NCBI RefSeq assembly: GCF_900101395.1
Contig: NZ_FMZO01000004.1
Span: 125,367-189,366, forward strand
DNA from: Niabella drilacis
Lineage (GTDB): Bacteria; Bacteroidota; Bacteroidia; Chitinophagales; Chitinophagaceae
Direction of reading: 5' to 3'
Length of the DNA: 64,000 nucleotides
Part shown: positions 8,879 through 18,295 of the stretch, in pieces
Numbering within the stretch: position 1 is the first letter of the stretch
How the letters are laid out: each line of letters starts with the position of its first letter
The notes under the pieces: model-generated
Told to the model about the DNA's origin: nothing
Seen by the model: the letters and a program-made list of their open reading frames with translations, nothing else
Databases searched by the model: none
Made by a program: the position numbers and the translations under genes

Positions 8879-9400
8879 ATGAAGAAAATAATTTTAGCTG
8901 TAGGGTTCTGTTGCTTTTTAGTGGCTGGCCATGCGCAACAGTATGAGGTAACCGTAGATGATCATAATGGAAAACAGGAGAAAATGTACCGGGGCCATAT
9001 TACGGATAGCCTGTTAAAGGCAGATACGGCTTTTAAATGGTTTGAAGAGGGGGAAAAGATTTATGAACCCCGTCCCGAGGTCGTAAAGACGGTAAAGAAA
9101 AACAGAACGCAGATCTGGTTTAAAGTATTTATGGGTACCTGGTGCCCCGATTCGCATTATGTGATCCCCCGTTTTTACAAGATACTGGAGGAAGCCGGCT
9201 TTGATAAGGGCCGGGTATCCCTGCTGGCGGTGGACCGCAGTAAGAAAGACAAAACAAAACTTGCCGAAAACCTGAATGTGACCCGTGTGCCTACCATCAT
9301 TGTGTACCACTATGATACAGAACTGGGGCGCGTGGTAGAATATGGAGAAACCGGCAGGTTTGATACGGAACTGGCCGATATCATAAAAAAGGCGAAATAA
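8879..9400 (+). CDS. Secreted thioredoxin-fold protein with a single active-site cysteine
   Basis: Protein of 173 residues with a signal peptide (MKKIILAVGFCCFLVAGHAQ), so periplasmic. The thioredoxin-like domain starts near residue 75, with MGTWCPDSH at the active-site position and VTRVPTIIV as the cis-proline loop. The usual CxxC pair is reduced to one cysteine (Cys89, CPDS), so ordinary dithiol oxidoreductase chemistry is unlikely. A monothiol, binding or structural role is more likely. The fold assignment is good but the function is open. Confidence 0.88.
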   Translation: MKKIILAVGFCCFLVAGHAQQYEVTVDDHNGKQEKMYRGHITDSLLKADTAFKWFEEGEKIYEPRPEVVKTVKKNRTQIWFKVFMGTWCPDSHYVIPRFYKILEEAGFDKGRVSLLAVDRSKKDKTKLAENLNVTRVPTIIVYHYDTELGRVVEYGETGRFDTELADIIKKAK

Positions 9401-9537
9401 AAGCCGCCGTTTTTCATGTTCGGCTGCATTGCAGCATCTACTGTGTTTGCCACGGATGCACTGCTCCGAACATTCAGCATACAGAAGGCTCCGGGCTTTT
9501 GGATTGAAACTGATCGAAGAGCAAAATGGGATAACAC

Positions 9538-10650
9538 TTAGTGTTTCTGTGTTTCAGGGGTATCGTCGTCCCTTACGATCTTGATATCGCTTACGCTCTG
9601 GGCGGTAGCAATATTGAGCTGCTCCATCAGGGCCAGCACCTTGAGGGTATTACGCTCCCTTATGATGCTGTATTCCCGTGCATTTGCGCCCGTAAAATAT
9701 TCACAATTGATCAGGATCGCATTGGCTGTAATACCGGTCACAAAAGCAGAGGACGAAAGAATGTCTTCGCCGCTCAGGATCTGGCGGATGCCACTCAACA
9801 GATTTTCGATAGCCCCGGCGCTGGTGGAGGATGAAAGCTCCAGCCTGAGTTCGGCTCTGCGTTGTACCCGGTTCGACTGGTTATCAAGAACGCTGTCTAC
9901 CATTTGCTTATTAGGTACTGTAATAAAGGATTTATCGTCTGAACGGATACGGGTGCTCCGTAAACCTATTTTTTCAACTACTCCGGAAACGGCATTGATC
10001 TTTACAGCGTCGCCCGTGGCAAAAGGTTTATCGAAGAAAATGATAAAGGAGGCGATCAGGTTTTCCAGGCTTTCTTTTAATGCAAGCGCCACGGCTGCGC
10101 CAACAATGCTCAGACCTGTGAGCAGGCCTTTTATATCATAGTTGAATGTGTATTTGAGTATAAAGAGCAGACCAACAAGGGCTACCAAAACTTTGATCAG
10201 GTCTTTAAAAAAGAAGACCAGCTGATGGGTTCCCTGCCCTGCCTGCTCCTTCATATAAATGCCCTGCACCATCAGCATTACAAAGTCGATCATTTTTATG
10301 ATGAACTGGAAAAAGCTAAAAATGATGAGGAAGGTTCCTGTCATCCGCAACAGTTCCCGGAGGGTGATCTTATAAAGGCTGAACTCCAGTTCTGAAGGAA
10401 GGTTCAGCTTATCCAGGGCGGTTACAGTGATCAGTACTGCAAAGAAAAGCCCCAGGGGTTTGGCTGCCAGTGACCGGAAGGCAGGGAAGTCAATATTCTT
10501 CCACCGGATCTTTAGTATTTTAAAAAAGGCCAGCGCCAGGTAATGGGCAATGTATTTTTTAAATAGTACAACAACAAGGATCGTGGTTCCTACTACGATG
10601 TAGGCCCTTACCGAATTATTAAAGTAGACCTGGTCTAAGAACGCATTCAT
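9538..10650 (-). CDS. MscS-type small-conductance mechanosensitive channel
   Basis: Inner-membrane pressure-relief channel of 370 residues. Several N-terminal helices lead to the pore-lining TM3 region (GLSIVGAAVALALKESLENL), then the beta domain (PFATGDAVKI, GVVEKIGLRSTRIR, VPNKQMVDSVLDN) and an alpha/beta C-terminal domain. The length fits MscS homologues with two or three extra N-terminal helices. It is the last gene of a minus-strand group with lpxH and the 269-residue protein; the gap to that protein is 35 bases. Confidence 0.92.
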   Translation of the reverse strand: MNAFLDQVYFNNSVRAYIVVGTTILVVVLFKKYIAHYLALAFFKILKIRWKNIDFPAFRSLAAKPLGLFFAVLITVTALDKLNLPSELEFSLYKITLRELLRMTGTFLIIFSFFQFIIKMIDFVMLMVQGIYMKEQAGQGTHQLVFFFKDLIKVLVALVGLLFILKYTFNYDIKGLLTGLSIVGAAVALALKESLENLIASFIIFFDKPFATGDAVKINAVSGVVEKIGLRSTRIRSDDKSFITVPNKQMVDSVLDNQSNRVQRRAELRLELSSSTSAGAIENLLSGIRQILSGEDILSSSAFVTGITANAILINCEYFTGANAREYSIIRERNTLKVLALMEQLNIATAQSVSDIKIVRDDDTPETQKH

Positions 10651-10685
10651 GGGGCAAAAGTAAAAAATTAAAACCGGGCTTACTG

Positions 10686-11495
10686 TTAAAACCGGCAGGA
10701 ATAAATGGAAATACCCGCTGCATCCAGCGTATACAAAAAGCCTTCTTCAAAAATGTACTGCTGCTTGTTTTTGAGCGGGCCGGGGATGGGCCACTCTTCA
10801 AACTTCAGTGAATAAAGGGTGTAGCGGTAAAACCGGTCGTTATCATTACCATAAATATATTTATCTGTAATGCGAAGATTGCGCCAGTGGGTAATAGCGA
10901 TCTTTCCCTTATAAGCGCCGTAGTAGTCAAAAGTGTAAATACCACGGGCAGAGTCATAAATATAGACCTGTTTGTTCCGGTCTATGATCTGCTGTGGTGC
11001 CGGTGTTTCATTGAAGAGCTGCCGGAAGTCCGGCGTTCTGGACAGGATACTGCCCTTGTCGTCGATCTTTTTTAACACGTTCTCCATATTATCGTACAAC
11101 CAGATTTTGCCATCGTAAGAGAGTCCCACCGCTTCTGCATTAAAGATCTGCTGCCGGCGCAGATCAATACTATTGACCGGCGTAAGCAGCCTGTCCAGCA
11201 TTACAAGGGTGGCAAAGTTCCGGTAATACAAAAGCACCCTCAGGGGGTTTGATACATCCAGCAAGGAAGGCTGTCCCAGTTTTTTAACGTTGTTGTATAC
11301 TGCTACTGAGTCCCCGTTTTCATTCAGTTTTTTCAGTTGGTTGTTGGTACTCAACAGGTAAATGCTTTCAAGGTTATCAATGGCTACCATGGTGTAACTT
11401 CCGGGCAGGGTCCTGATTTTTTCAGTTACCAGCTGGCCGCTCCCGGCTTTTACCAGGAAGGTCAGGAACAGCAATATAGAGGTGCGGAGCCTCAT
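10686..11495 (-). CDS. Secreted protein of unknown function, probable beta-propeller
   Basis: Protein of 269 residues with a signal peptide ending near residue 20 (LVKAGSGQ). The body has repeated strand-rich segments of about 40-45 residues with a DN..IY or DN..LKK pattern (MVAIDNLESIYLLS, KIWLYDNMENVLKKI, GIYTFDYYG), as in six-bladed propellers. I see no catalytic motif. The gene overlaps lpxH by 4 bases (ATGA type) and lies 35 bases before the MscS gene, so all three are probably co-transcribed. A role in the envelope is inferred from that context only. Confidence 0.8.
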   Translation of the reverse strand: MRLRTSILLFLTFLVKAGSGQLVTEKIRTLPGSYTMVAIDNLESIYLLSTNNQLKKLNENGDSVAVYNNVKKLGQPSLLDVSNPLRVLLYYRNFATLVMLDRLLTPVNSIDLRRQQIFNAEAVGLSYDGKIWLYDNMENVLKKIDDKGSILSRTPDFRQLFNETPAPQQIIDRNKQVYIYDSARGIYTFDYYGAYKGKIAITHWRNLRITDKYIYGNDNDRFYRYTLYSLKFEEWPIPGPLKNKQQYIFEEGFLYTLDAAGISIYSCRF

Positions 11496-12268
11496 CTGCG
11501 GATTATTTTTTCTTCTTTGTTTAAATAGGAAACCAGCTGCACATCGTTGCCGTCAAAGACCGCATAGGTGAAAAAGCTGATCCAGTCCCCCAGGTTGATG
11601 TAGCGGCTGGTAGCTGTAAGACGAAAATCGATGGGCAGGTGCCGGTGCCCGAAAATAAAAAAATCGTAATGTTTTTTTTGCAGCTGTTCCCTGCAATAGG
11701 TAATGAGCCACTCGCGGTCTTCTCCCAGGAATACTTCTTCGCTGCTGCCGGTCTTTGCCCGGCTTTTACGGCTCATGTAGTTGGCCACGCCAATGCCGAT
11801 CATTGGTGGTAAAATTCCGAACAGCCATTGGCAAACGGGGTTGCGGAACACTTTTTTTAACCTTTTATAGCCATGATCTCCCGGACCCAGGCCGTCTCCA
11901 TGACCAACCAGGAAATTTTTGTCGTTCCATTCAAAGGCCCTCGGCTCAAAATAAACGGGCATTTTCAGCTCCTGCTGAAAATAATCCTTCATCCACATGT
12001 CGTGATTACCAACAAAAAAATGGAGCCGGATACCCCGGTCGGCCAGTTCGGCCAGTTTTCCTAAAATACGCACATAACCCCTGGGTACCACATGGCGGTA
12101 CTCATACCAAAAGTCGAACATATCACCCACAATAAAAATTTCAGCTGCTTTTTCTTTTATTTCCTCCAGGAAACGGACGAGCAATTTTTCCCGCTCCAGG
12201 CTGGATTCATAGGTGGGAACACCCAGGTGAAAATCAGAAAGAAAATAGATATTTTTACCCGCTTGCAA
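11492..12268 (-). CDS. lpxH: UDP-2,3-diacylglucosamine diphosphatase (LpxH-like)
   Basis: Calcineurin-like metallophosphoesterase of 258 residues. LpxH hydrolyses UDP-2,3-diacylglucosamine to lipid X in lipid A synthesis at the inner membrane. Visible metal-binding motifs in order are SDFHLG (Asp12, His14), GDMFDFWYE, GNHDMWM, GHGDGLG and FGHRHLP. The segment after GNHD and the C-terminal GHRH fit the LpxH group better than general phosphoesterases. It overlaps the downstream propeller-like gene by 4 bases. The related LpxG and LpxI families are less likely given the motif spacing. Confidence 0.88.
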   Translation of the reverse strand: MQAGKNIYFLSDFHLGVPTYESSLEREKLLVRFLEEIKEKAAEIFIVGDMFDFWYEYRHVVPRGYVRILGKLAELADRGIRLHFFVGNHDMWMKDYFQQELKMPVYFEPRAFEWNDKNFLVGHGDGLGPGDHGYKRLKKVFRNPVCQWLFGILPPMIGIGVANYMSRKSRAKTGSSEEVFLGEDREWLITYCREQLQKKHYDFFIFGHRHLPIDFRLTATSRYINLGDWISFFTYAVFDGNDVQLVSYLNKEEKIIRR

Positions 12269-12355
12269 AATAGGACTCGAATTTGAGCAAAGGTAACTAT
12301 AAAGAATACAGAATGTAAAATAACGAACGCAAAATGAGGGAAGAACGGGCTGTGG

Positions 12356-12772
12356 TTACTTTCTGTCTTTCAGGTACTGCAATACATCGCCGGACTCTAT
12401 GACCGGTTTGTCTTCAATTTCCTGATTAAACCAGTATACCCATGCCTGGATTTGTTCTTCGTTATAGCGGACCATTGCCAGCGCTCTTTTATAGTCGGCT
12501 GTTTCGCCGGCTTCAGGATTCAATCCCTCGTACCCATCCAGTTGAGCAATGGCATAAGACAGCTGATGGTTATTGCGTATTTTGTATAGTTCACCGATGA
12601 TCATACGGCCACTATGGTCGGGCAGGGCAGCGGGATAGTCACCAAGGTCATACAGGGTGCCCTGGGCTGTGGCAGGTCCCTGCAATTCAAAATACCGGGC
12701 AATGTATTCATAAGCGGGGCTTTTGAACCCGCTTAATAAGGAACCGTACACAAAAAGATAATTGCTTTGCAT
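12356..12772 (-). CDS. Gamma-glutamylcyclotransferase-like (GGCT/AIG2) protein
   Basis: Protein of 138 residues. The start MQSNYLFVYGSLLSG carries the family's YGSL substrate loop. LDGYEG contains the conserved glutamate used as acid/base in gamma-glutamylamine cyclotransferases, and GTLYDLGDYPAA is also typical. These enzymes release 5-oxoproline from gamma-glutamyl compounds; the true substrate cannot be read here. It lies 9 bases after the LUD-domain gene on the minus strand, so the two are probably one transcript. Confidence 0.85.
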   Translation of the reverse strand: MQSNYLFVYGSLLSGFKSPAYEYIARYFELQGPATAQGTLYDLGDYPAALPDHSGRMIIGELYKIRNNHQLSYAIAQLDGYEGLNPEAGETADYKRALAMVRYNEEQIQAWVYWFNQEIEDKPVIESGDVLQYLKDRK

Positions 12773-12781
12773 ATAAAGGCG

Positions 12782-13423
12782 CTATTCAGAGGTGTCGTCA
12801 ATTAAAAAAACAAATACTTCTTTGGGGCCGTGCACACCTACCACAAGGGTTTTCTCAATATCTGCCGTACGGCTGGGCCCGGTGGCAAAAGTAATGAGAG
12901 AGGGAAGTGCAGTACCATAGCGTTCCCTGATCCCCTCCAGTGCGTCTTTTATATCAAAGACCAGCTGACTGGTATATGCGATACAAACGTGCACCGGTGC
13001 GTAAACACTGGTTTTGCGGCCACTTAATTGTGCGGCGCTCATTACAATACTTCCGGTGCGGGCTACAAGGTATTCACAACCGGTAATGGCCACGTCGCAG
13101 TTGGCAAGGTCGGCCGGGTTGCTGCTGATATCAAGTTGCTGGCCTATGAGCACGGCCAGCTCCGGCTCCTGGCAGTAGATCTTTTGCCAGCCCGCTTTAA
13201 AGAGCAGGTCATTGAACTGACTTACCAGCTCTTTCCTGCTCAAACAAAAAGCAAATTGCCCCTGGAGGGCGGTAAAACGTTCCGCAAATTCAATTTCCAG
13301 CTCCTGGTGCAGTGGCTGAAAAACCAGTGACTGACCCTCACTTTTTGGAAAAGGAATAGGGGTAGGCTGACTCAGCGCTTCCCGGATCTTTTTTAAAATA
13401 CTATCTTTTGAGGATCTGATCAC
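12782..13423 (-). CDS. LUD-domain protein (LutC/YkgG-like)
   Basis: Protein of 213 residues. It begins with the helical DSILKKIREAL segment seen in LutC-type proteins and continues into the LUD fold (CDVAITGCEYLVARTGSIVMS, FATGPSRTADIEKTLVVGVHGPKEVFVFL). LutC acts with LutA and LutB in lactate oxidation, but neither partner is nearby, so a lactate role is not supported by context. In several Bacteroidota a lone LUD gene sits near ftsH and rsfS, as here. It is probably co-transcribed with the GGCT gene. Confidence 0.85.
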   Translation of the reverse strand: MIRSSKDSILKKIREALSQPTPIPFPKSEGQSLVFQPLHQELEIEFAERFTALQGQFAFCLSRKELVSQFNDLLFKAGWQKIYCQEPELAVLIGQQLDISSNPADLANCDVAITGCEYLVARTGSIVMSAAQLSGRKTSVYAPVHVCIAYTSQLVFDIKDALEGIRERYGTALPSLITFATGPSRTADIEKTLVVGVHGPKEVFVFLIDDTSE

Positions 13424-13817
13424 TGTGCGAATTTAATCATTTAGGAAACGTAGATGCAGGATTCCGCTTACAATATTTTGAGAAGGAGACTTAGCACGGT
13501 TTCTGCTGTAGTGTAGTACTTAAGCAACAAATAAAACAGTATGAAACGCCTTTTTTTTGCTTTAAGGGGCCTCTTGTTTTTAACGCAAAGGATCGTGTTG
13601 AGGTGAGCAGGATCCTGACCTGTGGTTAAGTTTTAAGTACCCGCGGGCATTCCGGTCCCTTATATTTTAGTGCTATGTGGCAGGTTGATGAAGGAGCACA
13701 ACATAATTTGACAATGCCTGTGCTGCAGCGGCTACCCCGTATGATGGTTCTGGTCCTGCCAAAAAAAAACGCTGCTCCTTTGTGAGGAACAGCGCATATA
13801 ATGTATCTGCCGGGCGT
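13424..13817. other. Intergenic region between ftsH and the LUD gene
   Basis: About 390 bases. It holds the ftsH terminator at its right end and, on the plus strand, a 21-codon frame at 13541-13606 (MKRLFFALRGLLFLTQ start) that looks like a truncated signal peptide with nothing after it. I see no other gene, repeat or RNA in it. The LUD promoter must lie near 13424-13480. Confidence 0.5.
13761..13794 (-). terminator. Intrinsic terminator of ftsH
   Basis: Reading on the minus strand, CGCTG-TCCT pairs with AGGA-CAGCG around a short loop and is followed by nine T. It lies 24 bases past the ftsH stop codon. Confidence 0.85.
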
Positions 13818-15890
13818 TTAGTTGGCCGTAGGATTTGGATTTGTAGGAGGTACGCCTCCGGGTACCGGCTCAATAGGTACCACCGGCGGTTCATCTGCCA
13901 GCAGCTTTTTTTCCTCGAAGGGGCGTTTGCCGATCAGGTTTTCCACGTCAGCCTGGAACAATACTTCTTTTTCCAGGAGCGCTTTTGCAATGATCTCCAC
14001 CTGCTCTTTCTTTTCTGTTAAAAGCGCTACGGTTTTATCATAGCATTCGGCGATGATGGCCCGCACTTCTTCGTCGATCAGTTTGGAAGTTTCTTCACTG
14101 TACGGCTTGGTAAAGGAAGTATCCTGGTGCGGATTGTAGAAGCTTACATTTCCTACCTTTTTGCTCATGCCATATACCGTTACCATCGAGTAGGCGATCT
14201 GGGTAACATTTTCCAGGTCGCTTCCGGCGCCGGTGGATATTTTGCCAAAGAAGATCTGCTCGCTTACGCGGCCACCCAGTGCCATACACATACGATGGAT
14301 CAGGTCTTCCGTCCGGTACAGGTATTGCTCCTTGGGGGTATACTGTGCATATCCCAGGGCTGCTGTCCCTCTGGGAACAATGGTTACTTTCAGTAAGGGG
14401 TAAGCGTGCTCCAGGAACCATCCTGCTACAGCATGGCCTGCCTCATGGTAGGCGATCACTTCTTTTTCATGAGGGGCAATGATCTTGTTTTTCTTTTCCA
14501 GCCCGCCAATCACCCGGTCAATAGCATCCTGGAAGTCGGCCATATCTACCCCGGTCTTATTTTTACGGGCGGCTATCAATGCCGCTTCATTACAAACATT
14601 GGCAATATCTGCTCCGGCAAAACCAGGTGTTTGTTCTGCCAGTTTATGAATGTCCAGGGATTCAGAGGTCTTTATTTCTTTTAAGTGTACTTTAAAAATG
14701 GCTTCGCGGCCGGCAAGGTCCGGCTGGTCGATCGTGATCTGACGATCGAAACGACCCGGGCGCAGCAATGCAGAATCCAGTACATCCGGGCGGTTGGTGG
14801 CTGCCAGTACGATGATACCGGTATCTGTACCAAAGCCATCCATTTCCACCAGCATCTGGTTCAGTGTGCTTTCCCGTTCGTCATTGCTCATCATGGCGTT
14901 CTTGCCACGGGCCCGGCCAATGGCGTCGATCTCATCAATGAAAATGATACAGGGGGCTTTTTCGCGGGCCTGCTTAAACAGGTCGCGTACGCGGCTGGCG
15001 CCCACACCCACAAACATTTCTACAAAGTCGGATCCGCTCAGGCTAAAAAACGGAACCTGGGCTTCCCCGGCCATGGCTTTGGCTAAAAGGGTTTTACCGG
15101 TTCCGGGAGGGCCTACCAGCAGCGCGCCCTTGGGTATTTTACCACCCAGACTGGTGTATTTTTTGGGGTTCCGTAAAAAGTCAACGATCTCCATCACCTC
15201 TACTTTTGCTTCATCGAGCCCTGCTACATCGGCAAACGTAATATTGACACGGGTGCCTTTGTCAAAGAGCGTGGCTTTGGACTTACCGATATTAAAGATA
15301 CCGCCGGGCCCGGCACCGCCACCGGCACCACCGCCCATTTTACGCATCATGAGGATCCAGACGCCGATCAGCAAAAGGAATGGAAGAATAAAACTGATGG
15401 AGCGGCCGATAAAATCACTGTCATTCGTAACTGTTTTCGGAGGCTGAGCCAGCTGGGGATGCTCTTTGTAAAAGTCTTTCATCTGGTCAACAAACTTATC
15501 CCCGCTGGTAATTTCAAAAAACATATTGGGATCGTTATTGGCCGGCAGCAGGGTATTGCCACCTTTGCCTTTACCGGTCTCCTGGTATTTGGAAAGACTG
15601 TCTTTTTTTATCCAGACTCTTACAACGCTCCGGTTATTTACGATCGCATATTTCTCCACATCTCCTTTTTGAACCATGGACTGGAAAACATCAATATTGA
15701 TCTCTTTGCTTGAAGATCCGAACGGATCCAGGAATTGCAGGGCCAGCATAATGGCCAGGATGATAATAAATGCCCAATAGCTGCCAAACTTCACTTTTTT
15801 GGGTTCATTGCCCCCTCCGTTGCCCGAAGGCTTGGGAGAAAACGGATTATTCCGCTGCTTTTCTTGTCTGTTATAATTGTTTTGAGACAT
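13818..15890 (-). CDS. ftsH: ATP-dependent zinc metalloprotease FtsH
   Basis: Membrane-anchored AAA+ protease of 690 residues that extracts and degrades membrane and soluble proteins as a hexamer. After a basic, asparagine-rich N-terminus there are two transmembrane helices (about 30-50 and 170-190) flanking a periplasmic domain. A glycine-rich linker follows, then the AAA module with Walker A GPPGTGKT (about 255-262), Walker B FIDEID (about 316) and a second region of homology ([19 protein letters not shown]). The zinc site HEAGH is near residue 480. The C-terminus is proline-rich. It is transcribed after rsfS with a 70-base gap. Confidence 0.98.
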   Translation of the reverse strand: MSQNNYNRQEKQRNNPFSPKPSGNGGGNEPKKVKFGSYWAFIIILAIMLALQFLDPFGSSSKEINIDVFQSMVQKGDVEKYAIVNNRSVVRVWIKKDSLSKYQETGKGKGGNTLLPANNDPNMFFEITSGDKFVDQMKDFYKEHPQLAQPPKTVTNDSDFIGRSISFILPFLLLIGVWILMMRKMGGGAGGGAGPGGIFNIGKSKATLFDKGTRVNITFADVAGLDEAKVEVMEIVDFLRNPKKYTSLGGKIPKGALLVGPPGTGKTLLAKAMAGEAQVPFFSLSGSDFVEMFVGVGASRVRDLFKQAREKAPCIIFIDEIDAIGRARGKNAMMSNDERESTLNQMLVEMDGFGTDTGIIVLAATNRPDVLDSALLRPGRFDRQITIDQPDLAGREAIFKVHLKEIKTSESLDIHKLAEQTPGFAGADIANVCNEAALIAARKNKTGVDMADFQDAIDRVIGGLEKKNKIIAPHEKEVIAYHEAGHAVAGWFLEHAYPLLKVTIVPRGTAALGYAQYTPKEQYLYRTEDLIHRMCMALGGRVSEQIFFGKISTGAGSDLENVTQIAYSMVTVYGMSKKVGNVSFYNPHQDTSFTKPYSEETSKLIDEEVRAIIAECYDKTVALLTEKKEQVEIIAKALLEKEVLFQADVENLIGKRPFEEKKLLADEPPVVPIEPVPGGVPPTNPNPTAN

Positions 15891-15960
15891 GTTCTGTAAT
15901 TATGATACTATAAGGCAAATTTTATTGAAATGTTTAAGAGGTATTACTATTTTTCCTTAA

Positions 15961-16368
15961 CTAAGGCTCTTTGTGCTCTTTTGCGCTGCTGTCGCTCCAC
16001 ATTTCCTCCAGATTATAGAATTTGCGTTGTTCTGGCAGCATTATATGAACTACAATGTTTACATAGTCCATCAAAACCCATTGCAGTGTTTGCATTCCTT
16101 CCCGCTGGTACACATTTTCACCAGTGGCCTCTTTAACCCGGTACTCTATATTATCAGCGATCGATTTGATCTGAGGGCCGCTGGTAGCCTCGCATATAAC
16201 AAAAAAATCGGATACGGCTTCCGTTATCTGCCTTAGATCCAATGAAACAATTTGTTCACCTTTTTTTTCCTGGATGGCGGAAATAATCGTCTTGAAAATT
16301 TTTGAATTTCTTGTAAGCCTGGCTGTACTTGAAATTTTACGTTTTGTTAGCGATGCTAATGGTTCCAA
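15961..16368 (-). CDS. rsfS: Ribosome silencing factor RsfS
   Basis: Protein of 135 residues that binds ribosomal protein uL14 and blocks subunit joining when nutrients run low. Family features are visible: KKGEQIVSLDLRQITEAVSDFFVICEA, a substitution-tolerant GPQIKSIADNIE helix, WVLMDYVNIVVHIM, and the C-terminal REFYNLEELW-like segment (RKFYNLEEMW). The start used gives about 20 residues before the conserved domain, somewhat longer than usual, but no later ATG is available. It is divergent from birA across 92 bases and lies upstream of ftsH. Confidence 0.95.
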   Translation of the reverse strand: MEPLASLTKRKISSTARLTRNSKIFKTIISAIQEKKGEQIVSLDLRQITEAVSDFFVICEATSGPQIKSIADNIEYRVKEATGENVYQREGMQTLQWVLMDYVNIVVHIMLPEQRKFYNLEEMWSDSSAKEHKEP

Positions 16369-16460
16369 AAAGAAGAATTTATATTTTTTTTAAACGGAAC
16401 GACGTCTTTAAAAGGACAGAATTCCTAAACTTATTTTACTTTGTTCAAAAATAGCAAATA

Positions 16461-17234
16461 TTGACGCAAAAAAAGGCAGATCCTCCCCAATTTCCTGCTG
16501 TCATTGAATTGCCGCAGGTAGACAGTACCAATAACTATGCCCTTAGCCGGATACGTGAAGGTTTGGCATATCATGGCATGAGCATTTTTGCACATGAGCA
16601 GCTGGCAGGAAAGGGACAAAGAGGTAAAAAGTGGGTTACCGCCCCCGGGCAAAGCATACACCTGAGTCTTGCGCTAACACCTAAAAGCCTGAAACTGGAT
16701 CATTTATTTGCACTGAGTACGCTGGTTGCAGTAGAAACCAGGGCCTTTTTAGCGGACCTGGCGCCCGGGGATTGGTTTATAAAATGGCCGAATGATATTT
16801 ATTTTCAGGACAGAAAGGCAGTTGGTATGCTGATCGAAAATATCCTGAGCGGACAAAAATGGAAATGGGCTGTGGCCGGGATCGGGATCAATATGAACCA
16901 GGATCGCTTCCCGGATGAACTGAAGCAAGCGGTTTCACTTAAACAGGTTACCGGGAAGCATTATGACTGCCTGGAACTGGCAACCGGTTTGGCAGAACGG
17001 ATTTTTTACCGCTTTAGAGCACTGGAAGCCGGGTTTGAACATTCTTTTCCGGCTGTGCTTGAACAATACAACCGGTTCCTGTTTAAACAGGACCAGGAGG
17101 TAACATTCCGGCACGAAGAGGGCACTGTTTTTTCTGCGGTGGTAAGAGCCGTGAATGGGGAAGGGAAGCTGTTACTGGAAGGAGCTCCGAAACCGGTGTA
17201 TGATTTTGGTGAGCTTGCCTGGCTGGTATCGTAG
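16461..17234 (+). CDS. birA: Biotin--[acetyl-CoA-carboxylase] ligase, TTG start
   Basis: Enzyme of 257 residues that makes biotinyl-AMP and attaches biotin to carboxylase carrier domains. Motifs are QVDSTNNYA, the biotin/ATP loop GKGQRGKKW, and KWPNDIYFQDRKAVGMLIEN. It lacks the N-terminal helix-turn-helix of bifunctional BirA, so it is a class I ligase without repressor function. An in-frame TAG at 16452-16454 and the absence of any ATG before the conserved domain make TTG at 16461 the likely start. It is divergent from rsfS. Confidence 0.93.
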   Translation: MTQKKADPPQFPAVIELPQVDSTNNYALSRIREGLAYHGMSIFAHEQLAGKGQRGKKWVTAPGQSIHLSLALTPKSLKLDHLFALSTLVAVETRAFLADLAPGDWFIKWPNDIYFQDRKAVGMLIENILSGQKWKWAVAGIGINMNQDRFPDELKQAVSLKQVTGKHYDCLELATGLAERIFYRFRALEAGFEHSFPAVLEQYNRFLFKQDQEVTFRHEEGTVFSAVVRAVNGEGKLLLEGAPKPVYDFGELAWLVS

Positions 17235-17260
17235 CCGGAGAAGCGGTTGCCGGTTGTCGG

Positions 17261-17602
17261 TCATACCTGCCCCTGATCCTTCGGCTTTAATACAAACCGG
17301 GCCAGTATGGCCGCATCGTTTTCTGCCGCTCTTGCCTCTTTTTCAAGCGGGTTGTTGTAATACCCGTGCTTGATGGATTGCACCAGGTATTTGAACAAAA
17401 ATTTCAGTACTCCATACCGCTGGTATTGCTCAATATGTTTTAACTCGTGCCGTACCCAATGTTCATCGGCCAGGAATGCAGGGCTGGTAACACCATACAG
17501 ATAAATAGTGCGGCCAATGACCATCGCCACATTTTTTGCACGCAATTTCCCGGCGGCCAGCCGGGCGATAAAGGAATTTTCTTTGATACGGAAGTAATTC
17601 AT
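17261..17602 (-). CDS. Small HEXXH-containing protein (DUF4157-like)
   Basis: Protein of 113 residues. The ATG at 17602 is preferred because the conserved part begins there (MNYFRIKENSFIARLAA); a longer frame adds only eight residues. A RHELKHIEQYQRYG segment holds an HExxH zinc-protease-like motif, and NPLEKEARAAEND downstream could supply the third ligand. The arrangement resembles the short metallopeptidase-like domain of DUF4157 proteins. No signal peptide is visible, so it is probably cytoplasmic. Proteolytic activity is not established. Confidence 0.75.
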   Translation of the reverse strand: MNYFRIKENSFIARLAAGKLRAKNVAMVIGRTIYLYGVTSPAFLADEHWVRHELKHIEQYQRYGVLKFLFKYLVQSIKHGYYNNPLEKEARAAENDAAILARFVLKPKDQGQV

Positions 17603-17672
17603 ACAGTGGGATCTGTGATACCTCAAAAATACAGCGGAAACCCCGCTTTCGGAAAAGTTGTAAATTGCAAAT

Positions 17673-18272
17673 ATGGATAATATTGTAAACGAACCGGCAC
17701 CCGCCTACCAGAAAGCATTTTATTCCATAGCAGAATACCTGGAAATGGAAAAGGCTTCTCCGGAGAAGCACGGGTACTATCGTGGCGAAATCTTTGCGAT
17801 GGCCGGTGCTGGAAAACGGCATAATATAATATTCAAAAATATGATGGGACAGCTTTATATGCGTCTGCGCGGACAACCCTGCCAACCTTATGGTAGCGAT
17901 ATGCGCATTCATATCCCGGAAAATACGTTGTTTACGTATCCCGATATTTCCATTATTTGCAATGATCTCATTTCTTCTCCGGAGGATAAGGATACTATTA
18001 TTCAACCAACGGTATTAATTGAAATCCTGTCAAGGGCTACCCGGAACTATGACCGGGGTGGCAAATTTAAATTATATCGCGATATCCCCGCCTTAAAAGA
18101 GTACATCCTGATTGACTCGGAAAGCATCAACATAGAGGTCTTTTGGTTGAACGCTTCGGGCCATTGGGAGTTGGAGGAGTATAAAATGCCCGGAGAAACC
18201 ATGCGCATCAATGCTGTTGACACCGGTATTGCGATCCACGAAATTTATGAAGGAACCCAATTGCCGTTATAG
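17673..18272 (+). CDS. Uma2 family PD-(D/E)XK nuclease-like protein (DUF820)
   Basis: Protein of 199 residues. The fold's catalytic elements are visible: YPDISI (Asp91), PTVLIEILS (Glu117) and a following lysine in [21 protein letters not shown]. The N-terminal [28 protein letters not shown] is typical of Uma2 proteins. These are predicted restriction-endonuclease-fold nucleases, frequent in cyanobacteria and scattered in Bacteroidota, often as mobile cargo; their role is unknown. It is single here and divergent from the HEXXH protein. Confidence 0.88.
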   Translation: MDNIVNEPAPAYQKAFYSIAEYLEMEKASPEKHGYYRGEIFAMAGAGKRHNIIFKNMMGQLYMRLRGQPCQPYGSDMRIHIPENTLFTYPDISIICNDLISSPEDKDTIIQPTVLIEILSRATRNYDRGGKFKLYRDIPALKEYILIDSESINIEVFWLNASGHWELEEYKMPGETMRINAVDTGIAIHEIYEGTQLPL

Positions 18273-18295
18273 GTGCATACAGGATCTCCCCGGCC

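Noticed and set aside
12240-12300. tRNA-like GGACTCGAATTTGAG near the lpxH start
   Set aside because: No acceptor or anticodon stems can be drawn, and the bases belong to the lpxH start region.
14794-15447. 217-codon open frame on the plus strand within ftsH
   Set aside because: It is antisense to a complete, motif-verified ftsH and its product is low-complexity serine/proline-rich; no separate gene is needed.
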